From positions 992,001 through 1,056,000 of the forward strand of contig NZ_JAGIOC010000001.1 of NCBI RefSeq assembly GCF_017876515.1: a stretch of 64,000 bases of DNA, written 5' to 3'. The first letter of the stretch is position 1. Each line of letters begins with the position of its first letter. The position numbers were made by a program, and so were the translations under genes. This DNA comes from Brachybacterium fresconis (GTDB lineage Bacteria > Actinomycetota > Actinomycetes > Actinomycetales > Dermabacteraceae). The notes under the pieces are model-generated. The model worked only from the letters and a program-made list of their open reading frames with translations. It searched no databases and was not told the origin of the DNA. Shown one piece after another: positions 14,800 to 23,821 of the stretch.

Positions 14800-15992
14800 G
14801 CGCGGCGCTCCAACGTGGAGGCGGCGATCACGCGGTCGCCGTCGTACAGGACGAGGGTCTGACCGGGTGCGACGCCGCGGATCGGGGTCTCGAGACTCAC
14901 GCGGAGGCTCGCGGATGCGGTAGCGGGGGAAGCGGTACCGGGGTCGGTGCCGGACGCGGGACCGGCTGCCGGATCGGCGGAGCCTGTTCCGGTCCGTGGA
15001 GCCGTCGCGGGCACGGCTGCGGTGGCCGTGGCGGGCACCTCGAGGACTTCGGCGGGAATCGACTCGCCATGGGCGCGGATCTGGGCGCGGACCTCGCGGC
15101 CGGGCGAGAGCGGCTCGAAGGCGACGACGTCGGTGGCGATCAGCTCGCGGGTCGAGAGCAGCTCGGCGGCGCCGACGACGACCTGCCGGGAGGAGGGATC
15201 GATGTCGACCACGTACCGCGGGGCGCCGTCGGCGGCGGGCTGCTGCAGGCCCAGGCCCTTGCGCTGGCCGATGGTGAAGCCGTGGGTGCCGCGGTGAGTG
15301 CCGAGCACGGCGCCGTCCGGGTCCCGGATCTCCCCGGGTGCCTGGCCGAGGTTGCGCTCGAGGAAGCCGCGGGTGTCGCCATCGGCCACGAAGCAGATGT
15401 CGTAGCTGTCGGGCTTGGTCGAGACCCCCAGGCCGCGCGAGCGGGCCTCGGCGCGCACCTCGTCCTTGGTCTCGTACTCGCCCAGGGGGAACACCGAGCG
15501 GCCCACCGCATCCGGGCCCATCACGGCCAGGACGTAGGACTGGTCCTTGGCCTGGTTCCGGGAGCGATGCAGGGACGGCGCGCCACCCGGCCCGTCGGCG
15601 CGGATCGAGGCGTAGTGGCCGGTGCACACGGCATCGAAGCCGAGCACCGTGGCGCGCTCCAGGAGGGAGGCGAACTTGATGCGCTCGTTGCAGCGCACGC
15701 AGGGATTGGGGGTCCGGCCGGCCGCGTACTCGGACAGGAAGTCCTCCACGACCAGGTCGTGGAAATCGTCCGAGAGGTCCCAGACGTAGTACGGGATGCC
15801 GATCTTCTCCGCCGCGCGGCGGGCGTCGGAGGCGTCCTCGACGGTGCAGCAGCCCCGGGAGCCGCTGCGGGTCTGGTCACGATTCTTCGACAGCGCCATG
15901 TGGACACCGACGACCTCATGCCCGGCCTCGGCCGCGCGCGCCGCCGCCACGGCGGAGTCGACCCCGCCGCTCATCGCTGCCAGCACCTTCAT
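14796..15992 (-). CDS. mnmA: tRNA 2-thiouridylase MnmA
   Basis: MnmA installs sulfur on U34 of Lys, Glu and Gln tRNAs using ATP and a persulfide relay. The 398-residue protein has the PP-loop SGGVDSAV (8-15), first catalytic Cys98 in TPNPCVRCN, GHYA at about 125, second catalytic Cys200 in SYDICFVADGD, and the GTHRGTHGFTIGQRKGLG block. The start is ATG 15992 with GAGGAGG eight bases upstream; the frame stays open upstream but without family residues. Residues 319-361 are a Pro/Ala/Thr/Gly-rich low-complexity insertion inside the C-terminal beta-barrel, absent from typical MnmA. The cysteine desulfurase two genes upstream on the same strand is the likely sulfur donor. Confidence 0.96.
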
Positions 15993-16023
15993 CCGTCGGC
16001 CTCCTCGTCTCATCCGGCTGTCA

Positions 16024-16029
16024 AGTGTA
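16024..16029 (-). promoter_or_regulatory. -10 element for the mnmA operon
   Basis: TACACT on the minus strand, about 31 bases before the mnmA ATG, fits TANNNT. A weak TTCCGT lies 18 bases upstream as a possible -35. It would give a short leader carrying the GAGGAGG ribosome site. Confidence 0.35.
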
Positions 16030-16142
16030 CGGACCGGGCGACCCACCACGGAACGGGCGCAAGCGTGATGTGCGCCCCGACAGCACACGGTGACCGACCG
16101 CAACAGCACGCCGCTGCCCCGGGTCTCGTCGAGCTGCGTCGA

Positions 16143-16148
16143 TAGGGT
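16143..16148 (+). promoter_or_regulatory. -10 element for a leaderless kinase transcript
   Basis: TAGGGT sits exactly six bases before the GTG at 16155, where no Shine-Dalgarno sequence is present. The spacing matches the leaderless arrangement seen at 5194 and 33939. Confidence 0.4.
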
Positions 16149-16154
16149 CGGCGC

Positions 16155-16997
16155 GTGGATACATGCACCGGTCTCACCCCGCCCCAGCGCGACCTCGTCC
16201 ATCACTGGCTCCCCCGCGCCGAGCTCGTCACCGACCACAGCTGGGGACTGGTCGCCACGACGGTGCTGGAGCTCTCCGGTCCCGATGGCCACGTGATCGT
16301 CAAGGCCGGCGGCGCGGAGGACCACCACATCGCCCGCGAGATCGCCGCGCACCGCCGATGGCTGCTTCCCTTGGCCTCCTCCGGGCACGCCCCGCAGATG
16401 GTGATCGCCGACGAGGAGACGAAACTCCTGGTGACCGATCATCTTCCCGGACGTCTTGTCGAGGGCGACCCCTCGCAGGACGCACCAGAGACGTATCGAC
16501 AGGCCGGGATCCTTCTGTCCCGCTTCCACGGGCAGCACGCCGAGTCGAGCACGACGTGGGATGACCAGCTCGCCGCGCATGCACGCCGCTGGCTCGCCGG
16601 CCCGCACCGGATCGATCCCGCCTCCGTGCGTGCACTTCGACGCGAGATCGACGCCTGGCCCACGGGCAGCACGGTCGACCTGGTCCCGACCCACGGGGAT
16701 TGGCAGCCGCGCAACTGGCTGATCGATGACGGCACCGTGCGGATCATCGATTTCGGGCGCACCGATCTGCGTCCGGCCGTGACGGACTTCGCCCGCCTGG
16801 CCCGGCAGGACTTCTCCCGCGATCCCTGGCTCGAGGCAGCCTTCCTCGACGGCTACGGCAGCGATCCGCGCGAGCCGGGCCTGTGGCGGCGCACCCTGCT
16901 CGGCGAGGCGATCGGCACCGCGGGATGGGCCCACCGTGTCGGCAGCGAGTCCTTCGAGAAGCTCGGACTGCGCCAGATCGACCAGCTGCTCCGCTGA
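16155..16997 (+). CDS. aminoglycoside phosphotransferase (APH) family kinase
   Basis: A small-molecule kinase of the APH/choline-kinase fold, 280 residues. The catalytic loop is VPTHGDWQPRNWLI (HGDxxxxN) and the metal-binding motif is IIDFGRTD. The N-lobe has VIVKAGG, with the likely ATP-anchoring lysine, and the H/E-rich helix AEDHHIAREIAAHRRW. This fold includes true resistance enzymes as well as kinases for sugars, choline and other metabolites, so resistance should not be assumed. The start is GTG 16155, supported by a leaderless-type -10 six bases upstream. It is convergent with the cysteine desulfurase across 19 bases and sits on the opposite strand between the desulfurase and mnmA. Confidence 0.86.
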   Translation: MDTCTGLTPPQRDLVHHWLPRAELVTDHSWGLVATTVLELSGPDGHVIVKAGGAEDHHIAREIAAHRRWLLPLASSGHAPQMVIADEETKLLVTDHLPGRLVEGDPSQDAPETYRQAGILLSRFHGQHAESSTTWDDQLAAHARRWLAGPHRIDPASVRALRREIDAWPTGSTVDLVPTHGDWQPRNWLIDDGTVRIIDFGRTDLRPAVTDFARLARQDFSRDPWLEAAFLDGYGSDPREPGLWRRTLLGEAIGTAGWAHRVGSESFEKLGLRQIDQLLR

Positions 16998-17016
16998 CGA
17001 CCGCGTCGGATCGGGG

Positions 17017-18237
17017 TCAGCCGAACAGGGCCCCGACCGCGCGTGCCTTCGTCAGGGACTCCGGCAGGGCCCTCAGCAGCTGCTCGACGTCGCGCCCGGT
17101 GCTGGTCCAGCCCAGCGACAGCCGCAGGGCGCCGCGCGAGAGCTGGTCGGGGATGCCCATCGCCGCCAGCACGGGGCTGGCCTGGGTGACGCCGGCCGAG
17201 CAGGCGGAGCCAGCCGAGGAGTCCACGCCGCGCTCATCCAGCAGGAACAGCAGCGAATCCGCGTCCGCTCCCGGGAACACGACGTGCACGATGTGGCCGG
17301 ACTGCGGGGAGTCCTCCGCCAGGGTGAAGCGGGCCTCGGGGTCGATCTCGGCGATCCCAGCGCGCAGCCGCCGCGCGAGAGCTCGTATCCGCTCGGTCTC
17401 CTGCTCCCGCTCGGCCAGCGTCTCGCGCAGCGCCGCGGCGAAGGAGGCGGCATGGGCGAGGTCCAGCGTTCCCGAGCGCACGCCCCGCTGCTGGCCGCCG
17501 CCGGTGGTGGCCATCCCGAAGGGTACGTCCGGCTTCGCCACCAGAGCCCCCACCCCCACCGGTGCCCCGATCTTGTGACCGGACAGCGACATCAGGTCGA
17601 CGTCGTCCCAGGAGGGCCGCTCCGCGTGGCCGACGCCCTGGACCGCGTCGGTGTGCACCAGGGTGCCGTGGGGCCGGGCTATCGCGCCGAGCGCGGCGAG
17701 GTCCTGCCGGGCGCCGGTCTCGTTGTTCACCAGCGCCGCACTGACCACGCTCACGGCGCCGTCGGCGAGCAGATCGGCGGTCTGCTCCGGCAGCAGCAGG
17801 CCTCGGGCATCCACCGGCAGCAGACGCGCCTCGATGCTCGGCGCGGTCGTGGCCAGCGAGCGGGCGGTGGCGAGGATCGCGGGATGGTCGGTCGCGGCGA
17901 CCGCCACCGCCGTGCGGCGTGGATCGCGCGTCGCCGCGCCGAGGGCGACCGAGCGGATCGCCAGGTTGTCCGCCTCCGTGCCGCCGGAGGTCATGATCAG
18001 CCAGCTGCGCGGGACGTCGAGCAGCTCGGCGATCGTCTCCAGCGCGTCGTCGAGCACGGCGCGTGCCCGCCGCCCCGAGGCGTGCACCGCCGACGGGTTG
18101 CCCTGCACCCTCGAGGCCTCGAGGAAGGCCTCCCGTGCGGCCGGACGCATCACGGTGGTCGCGGCGTGGTCGAGGTAGGCCCGCTCCTGCCCCGGATCAG
18201 CGGCGGTCGTTCCGTCGGCACTCATCTGCGTGCTCAT
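17017..18237 (-). CDS. cysteine desulfurase (IscS/NifS family)
   Basis: A PLP enzyme that removes sulfur from cysteine as an enzyme-bound persulfide. The 406-residue protein starts its fold with YLDHAATTVMRP, and has NPSAVHASGR, TSGGTEADNLAI, PLP contacts TDHPAI and HTDAVQ, PLP Lys222 in SLSGHKIGAPVG and catalytic Cys346 in SSAGSACSAG. Since mnmA lies two genes away on the same strand, it probably supplies sulfur for tRNA thiolation; no iron-sulfur scaffold genes are nearby. Several in-frame ATGs exist (18225, 18237, 18258, 18270, 18285); I use 18237, but the first 20 or so residues are uncertain. It starts 67 bases after the TPR gene of the MoxR operon and may be its last member. Confidence 0.92.
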   Translation of the reverse strand: MSTQMSADGTTAADPGQERAYLDHAATTVMRPAAREAFLEASRVQGNPSAVHASGRRARAVLDDALETIAELLDVPRSWLIMTSGGTEADNLAIRSVALGAATRDPRRTAVAVAATDHPAILATARSLATTAPSIEARLLPVDARGLLLPEQTADLLADGAVSVVSAALVNNETGARQDLAALGAIARPHGTLVHTDAVQGVGHAERPSWDDVDLMSLSGHKIGAPVGVGALVAKPDVPFGMATTGGGQQRGVRSGTLDLAHAASFAAALRETLAEREQETERIRALARRLRAGIAEIDPEARFTLAEDSPQSGHIVHVVFPGADADSLLFLLDERGVDSSAGSACSAGVTQASPVLAAMGIPDQLSRGALRLSLGWTSTGRDVEQLLRALPESLTKARAVGALFG

Positions 18238-18304
18238 GTCCTCGTTCTGCTCCGTCATCGTCCCGGTCATCTCCGCACCCGCCATCTCCCGGATCGCCCG
18301 CCGT

Positions 18305-19240
18305 TCACCACGGCTTCGTCTGGTCCTGCTCGGAGCCCTCGTCCTGCTCCTCGCCCTCACCGCCCTGGGCGTCCTTGTTGCGCTCCTCCACCTTGTCCTC
18401 CTTGGACTTCTGCTCGCCGTCACCCTCCGTCGGGGCCTCCTCCGGGTCGCCCTCGCCCTCGGGATCCTCGCGCTTCGGGTCGCCCGGATCCTTCGGGGAC
18501 CCGCCCTTCTCGTCGCCGTCGCCCTCGCCCTGCTGGCCGCGCTCGTCCGGATCGTTCCCGGCCTCCTCGTCGGCCTCGCGGCGCTTCTCCTCCACGCGGT
18601 CGCCGTTGTCCTCGGTGGTCTCGGACTCCTCGTTGCCGGAGCCGCCGCCCTGGCCACCCTCGCCACCGCCACCGCCGCCGCCGCAGACGGCCAGCATCTC
18701 CTCGGCCTCGTAGAGGCGGTCGGCGCGCTGCTGCGGATCCTCGATCTGATCGGCCTGGCGCTCGATCGAGATCGCGAGGTTGTTGATGATCTTGCACTGC
18801 GCGTGCAGCGGGGCGTTGAGATCGCTGTGGCCGTTCCATTCGTCCAGCGCCGTGCGCAGCTCCTCCTCGGCGGCCGCGTCCTTCCCCTGCTGCAGCAGGT
18901 CGGTGCCCTCGGACAGATGCGGCAGGTACGGCTCGAACCAGTTCGCGACCTGCACCGGGGCCAGCCGCTCGATCGCCGTGGGGTAGTCCTCGGCCTCGTA
19001 GGCGCTCTGGTGCGCGGCCTGGGTGATCGGCATCGACAGGAACTTCACCGCGAGCAGGGCCAGCAGCAGGAGCGGGATCGCGAGCACCGCGAAGACGATG
19101 ATCCTCGTGCGCCGCAGCCGACGCACGTTCAGCCCGAAGTTCTTCGTGCTGCCCGCACCCTCCTGGGCCAGGGCCGGAGGGGTCGGCGAGGTCGATCCGG
19201 AGTCCTCGGTGCGGGGCCGCTCGCTCAGCGGTGTGCTCAT
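18305..19240 (-). CDS. membrane TPR-like protein with acidic tail (BatC position)
   Basis: A 311-residue protein: a cytosolic N-terminus (about 45 residues), one membrane helix (IIVFAVLAIPLLLLALLAV), then an outward helical region (AYEAEDYPTAIERLAPVQVANWFEPYLPHL, GKDAAAEEELRTALDEWNG) resembling one or two TPR units. It ends in about 120 residues of Gly, Glu and Asp low complexity that begin with a seven-glycine run. It starts at ATG 19240 with GGAG upstream and overlaps the preceding VWA gene by ATGA. In Bat aerotolerance operons a TPR protein follows the two VWA proteins, and this one occupies that position; homology to BatC itself is inferred only from position and fold. Confidence 0.75.
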   Translation of the reverse strand: MSTPLSERPRTEDSGSTSPTPPALAQEGAGSTKNFGLNVRRLRRTRIIVFAVLAIPLLLLALLAVKFLSMPITQAAHQSAYEAEDYPTAIERLAPVQVANWFEPYLPHLSEGTDLLQQGKDAAAEEELRTALDEWNGHSDLNAPLHAQCKIINNLAISIERQADQIEDPQQRADRLYEAEEMLAVCGGGGGGGEGGQGGGSGNEESETTEDNGDRVEEKRREADEEAGNDPDERGQQGEGDGDEKGGSPKDPGDPKREDPEGEGDPEEAPTEGDGEQKSKEDKVEERNKDAQGGEGEEQDEGSEQDQTKPW

Positions 19241-20232
19241 CGGGACGCTCCTTGGATGTCGTGGCGGTCCAGCTTGCGCGGCAGCCGGTAGGTCATCTCC
19301 CCCAGCTCCCAGATCAGCAGTGCCGCCAGCGGGATCGAGGCGATCCAGTACCAGTCCCGGAAGCTGGTCACGTCGCGGGCCGACTCGATGGGGATCGGCC
19401 GCAGGGTGATGCCCTCCATGGTGCCCTCGATCTCGGCCTCGGGATCGTCGCGGTGGATGTAGGGCACGCCCAGGTCGGAGGCGATCGTCTGCAGCTGCTC
19501 CTCGTCGATCGAGGAGATGCCCCGCTCGCCGTCCGGGCCGGTGATGTACTCCCCGTCCTGGGGCCCGCCGTTGGCCTTCATCGGGCCTCCCTCGGCGGTC
19601 CCGTAGCCGAGCACCGCCCCGCCGTCGATGAAGGAGGCCGCCTGGCTGAAGGACTCCGACTCCTTCTCGTCGGTGTTCTCCCCGTCGGAGAGGAAGTACA
19701 CGAGGGTCTGGGACTCCGGGTCCTCCCGCTGGGTGGTGGAGAGCTCGACCAGCAGCGTCTCGAGCGGACGGTCGACGTTGGAACCCTGGGAGTACTCGGT
19801 GGGCTCGGTGGTCAGCGTGTCGATCCAGGCGGTGGCGGCACCTGCGTCGGTGGTCAGCGGCAGCTGCTGGGTGGCCGTGGAGTCGAAGGCGATGACGGAG
19901 TACCGCGAGCCTTCGGTCATGCCCATGATGCGGCTCATGTCGGCCTTCACCCCGTCCAGGCGCGGCTGCTCTCCGGCGTAGTCCTCGGCATTCATCGACC
20001 CGGTGCGATCGACCACGAAGAAGACGTTCGCGTTCATCCGCTCGGTCTGCTCCCCGTCCAGCGGAGTCACCGGGCGCAGGGCGACCATCAGCAGCAGCAC
20101 CACCATCAGGCCGCGGCGCAGCCATGCCACCCGCTGCCGGGGCCGACGGATCAGCAGCACGCCGCAGACGATCAGCATCGCGCCGAACAGCGGGATGATC
20201 GCCCACAGGGGCATGAGGTACTCCAGGCGCAT
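19237..20232 (-). CDS. membrane VWA-domain protein (BatB-like)
   Basis: A 331-residue von Willebrand factor A protein. It has two N-terminal membrane helices (LWAIIPLFGAMLIVCGVLLI and LRRGLMVVLLLMVALRPV), a VWA domain with MIDAS motif FFVVDRTGSMNAED (D-x-T-x-S in place of D-x-S-x-S), SVIAFDS and LSDGENTDEKES, and a C-terminal helix IASIPLAALLIWELG. In MoxR operons such proteins are thought to act with the MoxR ATPase in assembling or inserting metal into partner complexes. The start at ATG 20232 has GGAGGG nine bases upstream and overlaps the previous stop (TGATG). The partner complex cannot be deduced here. Confidence 0.85.
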   Translation of the reverse strand: MRLEYLMPLWAIIPLFGAMLIVCGVLLIRRPRQRVAWLRRGLMVVLLLMVALRPVTPLDGEQTERMNANVFFVVDRTGSMNAEDYAGEQPRLDGVKADMSRIMGMTEGSRYSVIAFDSTATQQLPLTTDAGAATAWIDTLTTEPTEYSQGSNVDRPLETLLVELSTTQREDPESQTLVYFLSDGENTDEKESESFSQAASFIDGGAVLGYGTAEGGPMKANGGPQDGEYITGPDGERGISSIDEEQLQTIASDLGVPYIHRDDPEAEIEGTMEGITLRPIPIESARDVTSFRDWYWIASIPLAALLIWELGEMTYRLPRKLDRHDIQGASR

Positions 20233-21254
20233 CAGCGTGCCCTCCAACCCAGAACCAGGATGCCGACCAGCGACAGGAATGTCAGCACGAAGCCGAAGGT
20301 CGGATGGTCGGTGCGCACCACGGTCGGTTCCGCACCCATCTCCTTCGCCTGGGTCTTCTGGATCTCGTCGATGATCGAGGGGATCGCGTCGGGGTCCGAG
20401 GACTCGTACAGCTCCCCGTCCTGGTCCTCGGTGGCCGCCTGCAGCTCCTCGAAGCACCGGGGGCCGCACTCGTACGCCCCCGGGTAGAAGGTGTACAGGT
20501 CGATCTTCCGGTCGGCGACGGCCTCGGTGGCCTCCTGCAGCGTGAAGACCGGCTCGCCGTTGACCTCGTTGTCGGTGGCGAAGATGATCGAGCGGGAGCG
20601 GTCCTCCTCCGCCTGGTCGAACTCCTGGGCGCAGGAGACCAGGCCGTCCGGCACCACCGAAGCCTCATCGGCGATGCCGCGCGTGCCCTCGACGAAGTTC
20701 ACGTACTGGCGCACCTTCTCGTCGGAGTAGTCGCGATTGCCCAGGCGGTAGCCGAACTCGTCGAAGTCGATCGCCTCGGCGCCCTGTTCCAGCTCCCGCT
20801 TGATCAGGTCGTAGTCGTTGGTCAGGGGGAACACGGTGCGGCTGGTCGAGTTGAAGATCGACAGCGCCACCCGCTCGCCCTCGAAGGAGTCGACCATCTC
20901 GGCGAAGGTGGACAGGATCTCGGTGTCGTACTCGTACATCGACCCGGAGACGTCCAGACACAGCACGATGTCTCGGGAGGCGAAGTCCGGGGTCTCGATC
21001 CGCTCGCTCGAGATCCGGCCGGAGAGGATGGAGGCGGCGAGGACGCCGAGGACGGCGATGCCGACCTGGAGCACCCGGACCACCCTCGCCACCCGCTGGG
21101 CGCGCACGAAGCTGGGGATGGAATCGAGGTACTGCGAGTTGGCGACCAGCACCGGGGCCTTGCGCATCGCCCGACGGTTCCAGAACGTGATCGCCCAGAC
21201 CGCGAGCGCCGCGAGCAGCAGCAGGGCCGTGACCCACCAGAACGTCATGACCAT
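20232..21254 (-). CDS. membrane VWA-domain protein (BatA-like)
   Basis: A 340-residue VWA protein with an N-terminal helix (TFWWVTALLLLAALAVWAITF), a second helix (VLQVGIAVLGVLAASIL), a VWA domain with a canonical MIDAS site LCLDVSGSMYEYD, LSIFNSTSRTVFPLT and FATDNEVNG, and a final helix VLTFLSLVGILVLGW. A Cys pair (AYECGPRCFEEL) could form a disulfide outside the membrane. The start is ATG 21254, with GGAGG about ten bases upstream; it overlaps the upstream small membrane gene by ten bases. It differs from the next gene in having a full DxSxS motif, so the two VWA proteins are not simple duplicates. Confidence 0.86.
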   Translation of the reverse strand: MVMTFWWVTALLLLAALAVWAITFWNRRAMRKAPVLVANSQYLDSIPSFVRAQRVARVVRVLQVGIAVLGVLAASILSGRISSERIETPDFASRDIVLCLDVSGSMYEYDTEILSTFAEMVDSFEGERVALSIFNSTSRTVFPLTNDYDLIKRELEQGAEAIDFDEFGYRLGNRDYSDEKVRQYVNFVEGTRGIADEASVVPDGLVSCAQEFDQAEEDRSRSIIFATDNEVNGEPVFTLQEATEAVADRKIDLYTFYPGAYECGPRCFEELQAATEDQDGELYESSDPDAIPSIIDEIQKTQAKEMGAEPTVVRTDHPTFGFVLTFLSLVGILVLGWRAR

Positions 21255-21754
21255 CCTCGGATCACCTCCCTCGCCCGGCGCACGGAGTCCGTCAGGACGG
21301 CGCCCGAGGCCAGCGCGAAATCTGGTTCGTACAGGTCGGCGATCAGCGTCCCGACGTCGCGGGTGCGCGGATCGGCCGTGAGCGTGGCCATGTCCTGGCT
21401 GGTCACGTCGTGCCCGGTGGTGCGGCGCACGAAGCGGCGCATGACCCCGGTGAGCTCGTGATGGCCCGCGCGGGCCTCCAGATCGCCGGCCTCGTGACGG
21501 TCGGCGATGTCGTTGACGGCGCGCAGGAACTCCGCCTTGAGGGCATCGACGTCGCTGGGGCGGGCCCGGTAGGCGATGCGCTTCTCGATCGCGCGGGTGA
21601 TCTTCAGCGTCCCCACGATCAGGGCGGTGATCACCAGCAGGCACAGCACGGCGAGGATCACCCAGGCCACCGAGTACTGGGGCGGGGCGATGATCTCCGG
21701 CGGGGCGGGCTCGGCCAGCAGGGCGGCCGCGGCCGTCGCCTCAGGCACGAGCAT
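21245..21754 (-). CDS. single-pass membrane protein of the MoxR operon
   Basis: A 169-residue protein with an Ala/Pro-rich N-terminus, one membrane helix (VAWVILAVLCLLVITALIVGTL) and a soluble helical domain (VDALKAEFLRAVNDIADRHEAGDLEARAGHHELTGVMRRFVRRTTG). It occupies the place between DUF58 and the VWA genes where MoxR operons often carry a small membrane protein of the DUF4381 kind; I cannot confirm membership. Strong ribosome site CGAGGGAG; overlaps DUF58 by 14 bases and the VWA gene by 10, so it is tightly coupled to both. Confidence 0.78.
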   Translation of the reverse strand: MLVPEATAAAALLAEPAPPEIIAPPQYSVAWVILAVLCLLVITALIVGTLKITRAIEKRIAYRARPSDVDALKAEFLRAVNDIADRHEAGDLEARAGHHELTGVMRRFVRRTTGHDVTSQDMATLTADPRTRDVGTLIADLYEPDFALASGAVLTDSVRRAREVIRGWS

Positions 21755-22637
21755 GGCGGTACTCCCTCGCCCGCAGCATGGCGATCATGTCCTCGACCAC
21801 GGTGGTCTCGCCGCTGGTGACCATGTGGCTGACATGGAGACGGTCCAGCATCTCGGTGATGCCGTCGCGGCGCGCCCGCCGGTAGGCCGCAGCATCCCGG
21901 GCCACCCGCTTCGAGGAGCGAGCCATCGCACCCACCTCCCGCGGCGCGTTCACATCCACCACGTCGTGCTCGAGCTCGCCGCTCTGCAGCGGATCGGCGT
22001 CGGCGATGCGGATCACGATCACGTCGTGCCGGGTGGTCAGCCGGCGCAGCAGGCCGAAGTCTTCGACGCTCGGATGCGCCTCGTCGGTGATGATCGTCAT
22101 CAGCGTCGACCGGGAGGTCACCCGGAAGGCGCGCTCGAGCAGCCAGGCGCTGTCCGCGGCCGGCGCCGCCGTGGTGGTGGCCTGCTGGACGCTGCGCAGC
22201 AGCAGCTCCAGATGACCGTCGCTGGAGCGCGAGGGCAGCTGGACCGGGCGGCTGTCGTGGCCCGCGACCAGCCCCACCAGGTCGCCGTTCTTCTGGGCCA
22301 GGAAGCAGATCATGCCGGCCGCGAGGATCATCGCGTCGCGCTTGGAGGTGCCGTCGGCGGCGGTCGCCGCCATCGCCGAGGAGGTGTCCGCGACGATCGA
22401 CAGATGCCGCACCCGCTCCTCGTTGAACCGCCGGATCAGCGGCTCTCCCGACCGGGCCGTGGCCTTCCAGTCGATCTCGGAGATCTTGTCTCCGGGCTGG
22501 TAGTACTTCAGGTCGTCGAAGTCCTCGCCGGCGCCCTTGAACAGCGAGCGGCCGCGGCCCTGGATCAGGCCGCGCGCCCGGCTCGAGGTGTGCAGGTCGA
22601 CCCGGGCCTTGACCCGGGTCAGCAAGGAGGTCGCCAT
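21741..22637 (-). CDS. DUF58 family protein
   Basis: A 298-residue cytosolic DUF58 protein, the usual partner of MoxR ATPases. The diagnostic block is YYQPGDKISEIDWKATARSGEPLIRRFNEER near residues 45-75, followed by a degenerate VWA-like domain (LSIVADTSSAMAATAADG, TIITDEAHP). The MIDAS-like DTSSAM keeps a D-x-S-x-A pattern. It starts at ATG 22637 with GGAGAG upstream, 26 bases after moxR. Its role is unproven in any actinobacterium; probably an adaptor between MoxR and the membrane VWA proteins. Confidence 0.9.
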   Translation of the reverse strand: MATSLLTRVKARVDLHTSSRARGLIQGRGRSLFKGAGEDFDDLKYYQPGDKISEIDWKATARSGEPLIRRFNEERVRHLSIVADTSSAMAATAADGTSKRDAMILAAGMICFLAQKNGDLVGLVAGHDSRPVQLPSRSSDGHLELLLRSVQQATTTAAPAADSAWLLERAFRVTSRSTLMTIITDEAHPSVEDFGLLRRLTTRHDVIVIRIADADPLQSGELEHDVVDVNAPREVGAMARSSKRVARDAAAYRRARRDGITEMLDRLHVSHMVTSGETTVVEDMIAMLRAREYRHARA

Positions 22638-22663
22638 ACCGTGCTCTCCGTGATCCGCGGCGC

Positions 22664-23821
22664 TCAGGGCATCGGGACGGCGTGGAACACCGCATCGATG
22701 ATCTGCTCGGGCTTGATCCCGCTGGCCAAGGCGTCGAAGGTGAGCACCAGACGGTGGCGCAGCACTCCGTAGCGCATCGCCCGGACGTCGTCGGGCGTGA
22801 CGTAGTCGCGGCCCTGCAGCAGGGCGTGGGCCTGGCCCACCCGCATCAGCGCCAGGGAGCCGCGGGGGCTCGCCCCGACCCGCACCGACTGGGTCAGGTT
22901 CGGCACCGGGCGCGGACCGGAGCCGCGGGTCGTGAACACGAGGTCGATGATGTAGCGCTTCACCGCCGGGTCGACGTAGACGGCGTCGACCATCTCCTGC
23001 AGGAAGCGGACGTCCTCGAGGGACACGTTCGCCACCGCCTGGCGGGGGCCGGTGAGGCTGCCCGCGGTGGAGCGGTCGAGGATCTCGTGCTCCTCGCCCG
23101 GGCGCGGGTAGGTGAGGATCTCCTTCATGAGGAAGCGGTCCATCTGCGCCTCGGGCAGGACGTAGGTGCCCTCCTCCTCGATCGGGTTCTGGGTGGCCAG
23201 CACCATGAACGGCTCGGGCAGGCGGTACACCTCCCCACCGATCGAGGTCTGCCGCTCCTGCATCGCCTCGAGCATGGCGGACTGGGTCTTCGCGCTGGAG
23301 CGGTTGATCTCGTCCAGCAGCACGACGTTGGCATGGACCGGACCCAGCTGGGTGGTGAAGGTGCCGGAGCCGTAGTTGAAGATCTGGGTGCCGAGGATGT
23401 CGTTGGGCATCAGGTCCGGGGTGCACTGGATCCGGGCGAAGGAGCCCGTGATCGAGGAGGCCAGCGCGCTCGCGGCGGTCGTCTTGGCCAGGCCGGGCAC
23501 GGACTCCAGCAGCACATGGCCCCCGGCGGCGAGCGCCGCCACCAGCGTCAGCCGCAGGTTCTCCTGGCCGACCACGCGGGACTGGAACACCTGGGAGATG
23601 GCGCCGATGATCGACCCGGTGCGCTCGAGGTCGCCCGGGGAGATCGCCCGGGCGGACGGGGCGAAGTCCCCGGGGCGGCGCTGCGGGCCGCTCTGCCCCT
23701 GGGCGAGCCCCTGCGACGGCATCGGCCCCTGCCCCTGGGCCGGGCCCTGCGCGGCGGGCGCTCCCGGAGGCCCCGGCGGCGCGCTCTGCGCTCCGGGCGG
23801 CTGGTTGGGTGGAATGCTCAT
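22664..23821 (-). CDS. moxR: MoxR-family AAA+ ATPase
   Basis: An AAA+ ATPase of 385 residues acting as a chaperone-like maturation factor with DUF58 and VWA partners. Walker A is the MoxR-type ESVPGLAKTTAA, Walker B VVLLDEINRSSAKTQSAMLEAMQE, sensor 1 ATQNPIEEEGTY and the lid MDRFLMKEILTYP; sensor 2 lies in VRVGASPRGSLAL. The first 50 residues are Gly/Pro/Gln-rich and disordered, an extension not needed by the family. The start is ATG 23821 with GGGGGAG upstream. First gene of a six-gene operon (moxR, DUF58, small membrane protein, two VWA proteins, TPR protein), divergent from glgX across 232 bases. Confidence 0.93.
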   Translation of the reverse strand: MSIPPNQPPGAQSAPPGPPGAPAAQGPAQGQGPMPSQGLAQGQSGPQRRPGDFAPSARAISPGDLERTGSIIGAISQVFQSRVVGQENLRLTLVAALAAGGHVLLESVPGLAKTTAASALASSITGSFARIQCTPDLMPNDILGTQIFNYGSGTFTTQLGPVHANVVLLDEINRSSAKTQSAMLEAMQERQTSIGGEVYRLPEPFMVLATQNPIEEEGTYVLPEAQMDRFLMKEILTYPRPGEEHEILDRSTAGSLTGPRQAVANVSLEDVRFLQEMVDAVYVDPAVKRYIIDLVFTTRGSGPRPVPNLTQSVRVGASPRGSLALMRVGQAHALLQGRDYVTPDDVRAMRYGVLRHRLVLTFDALASGIKPEQIIDAVFHAVPMP

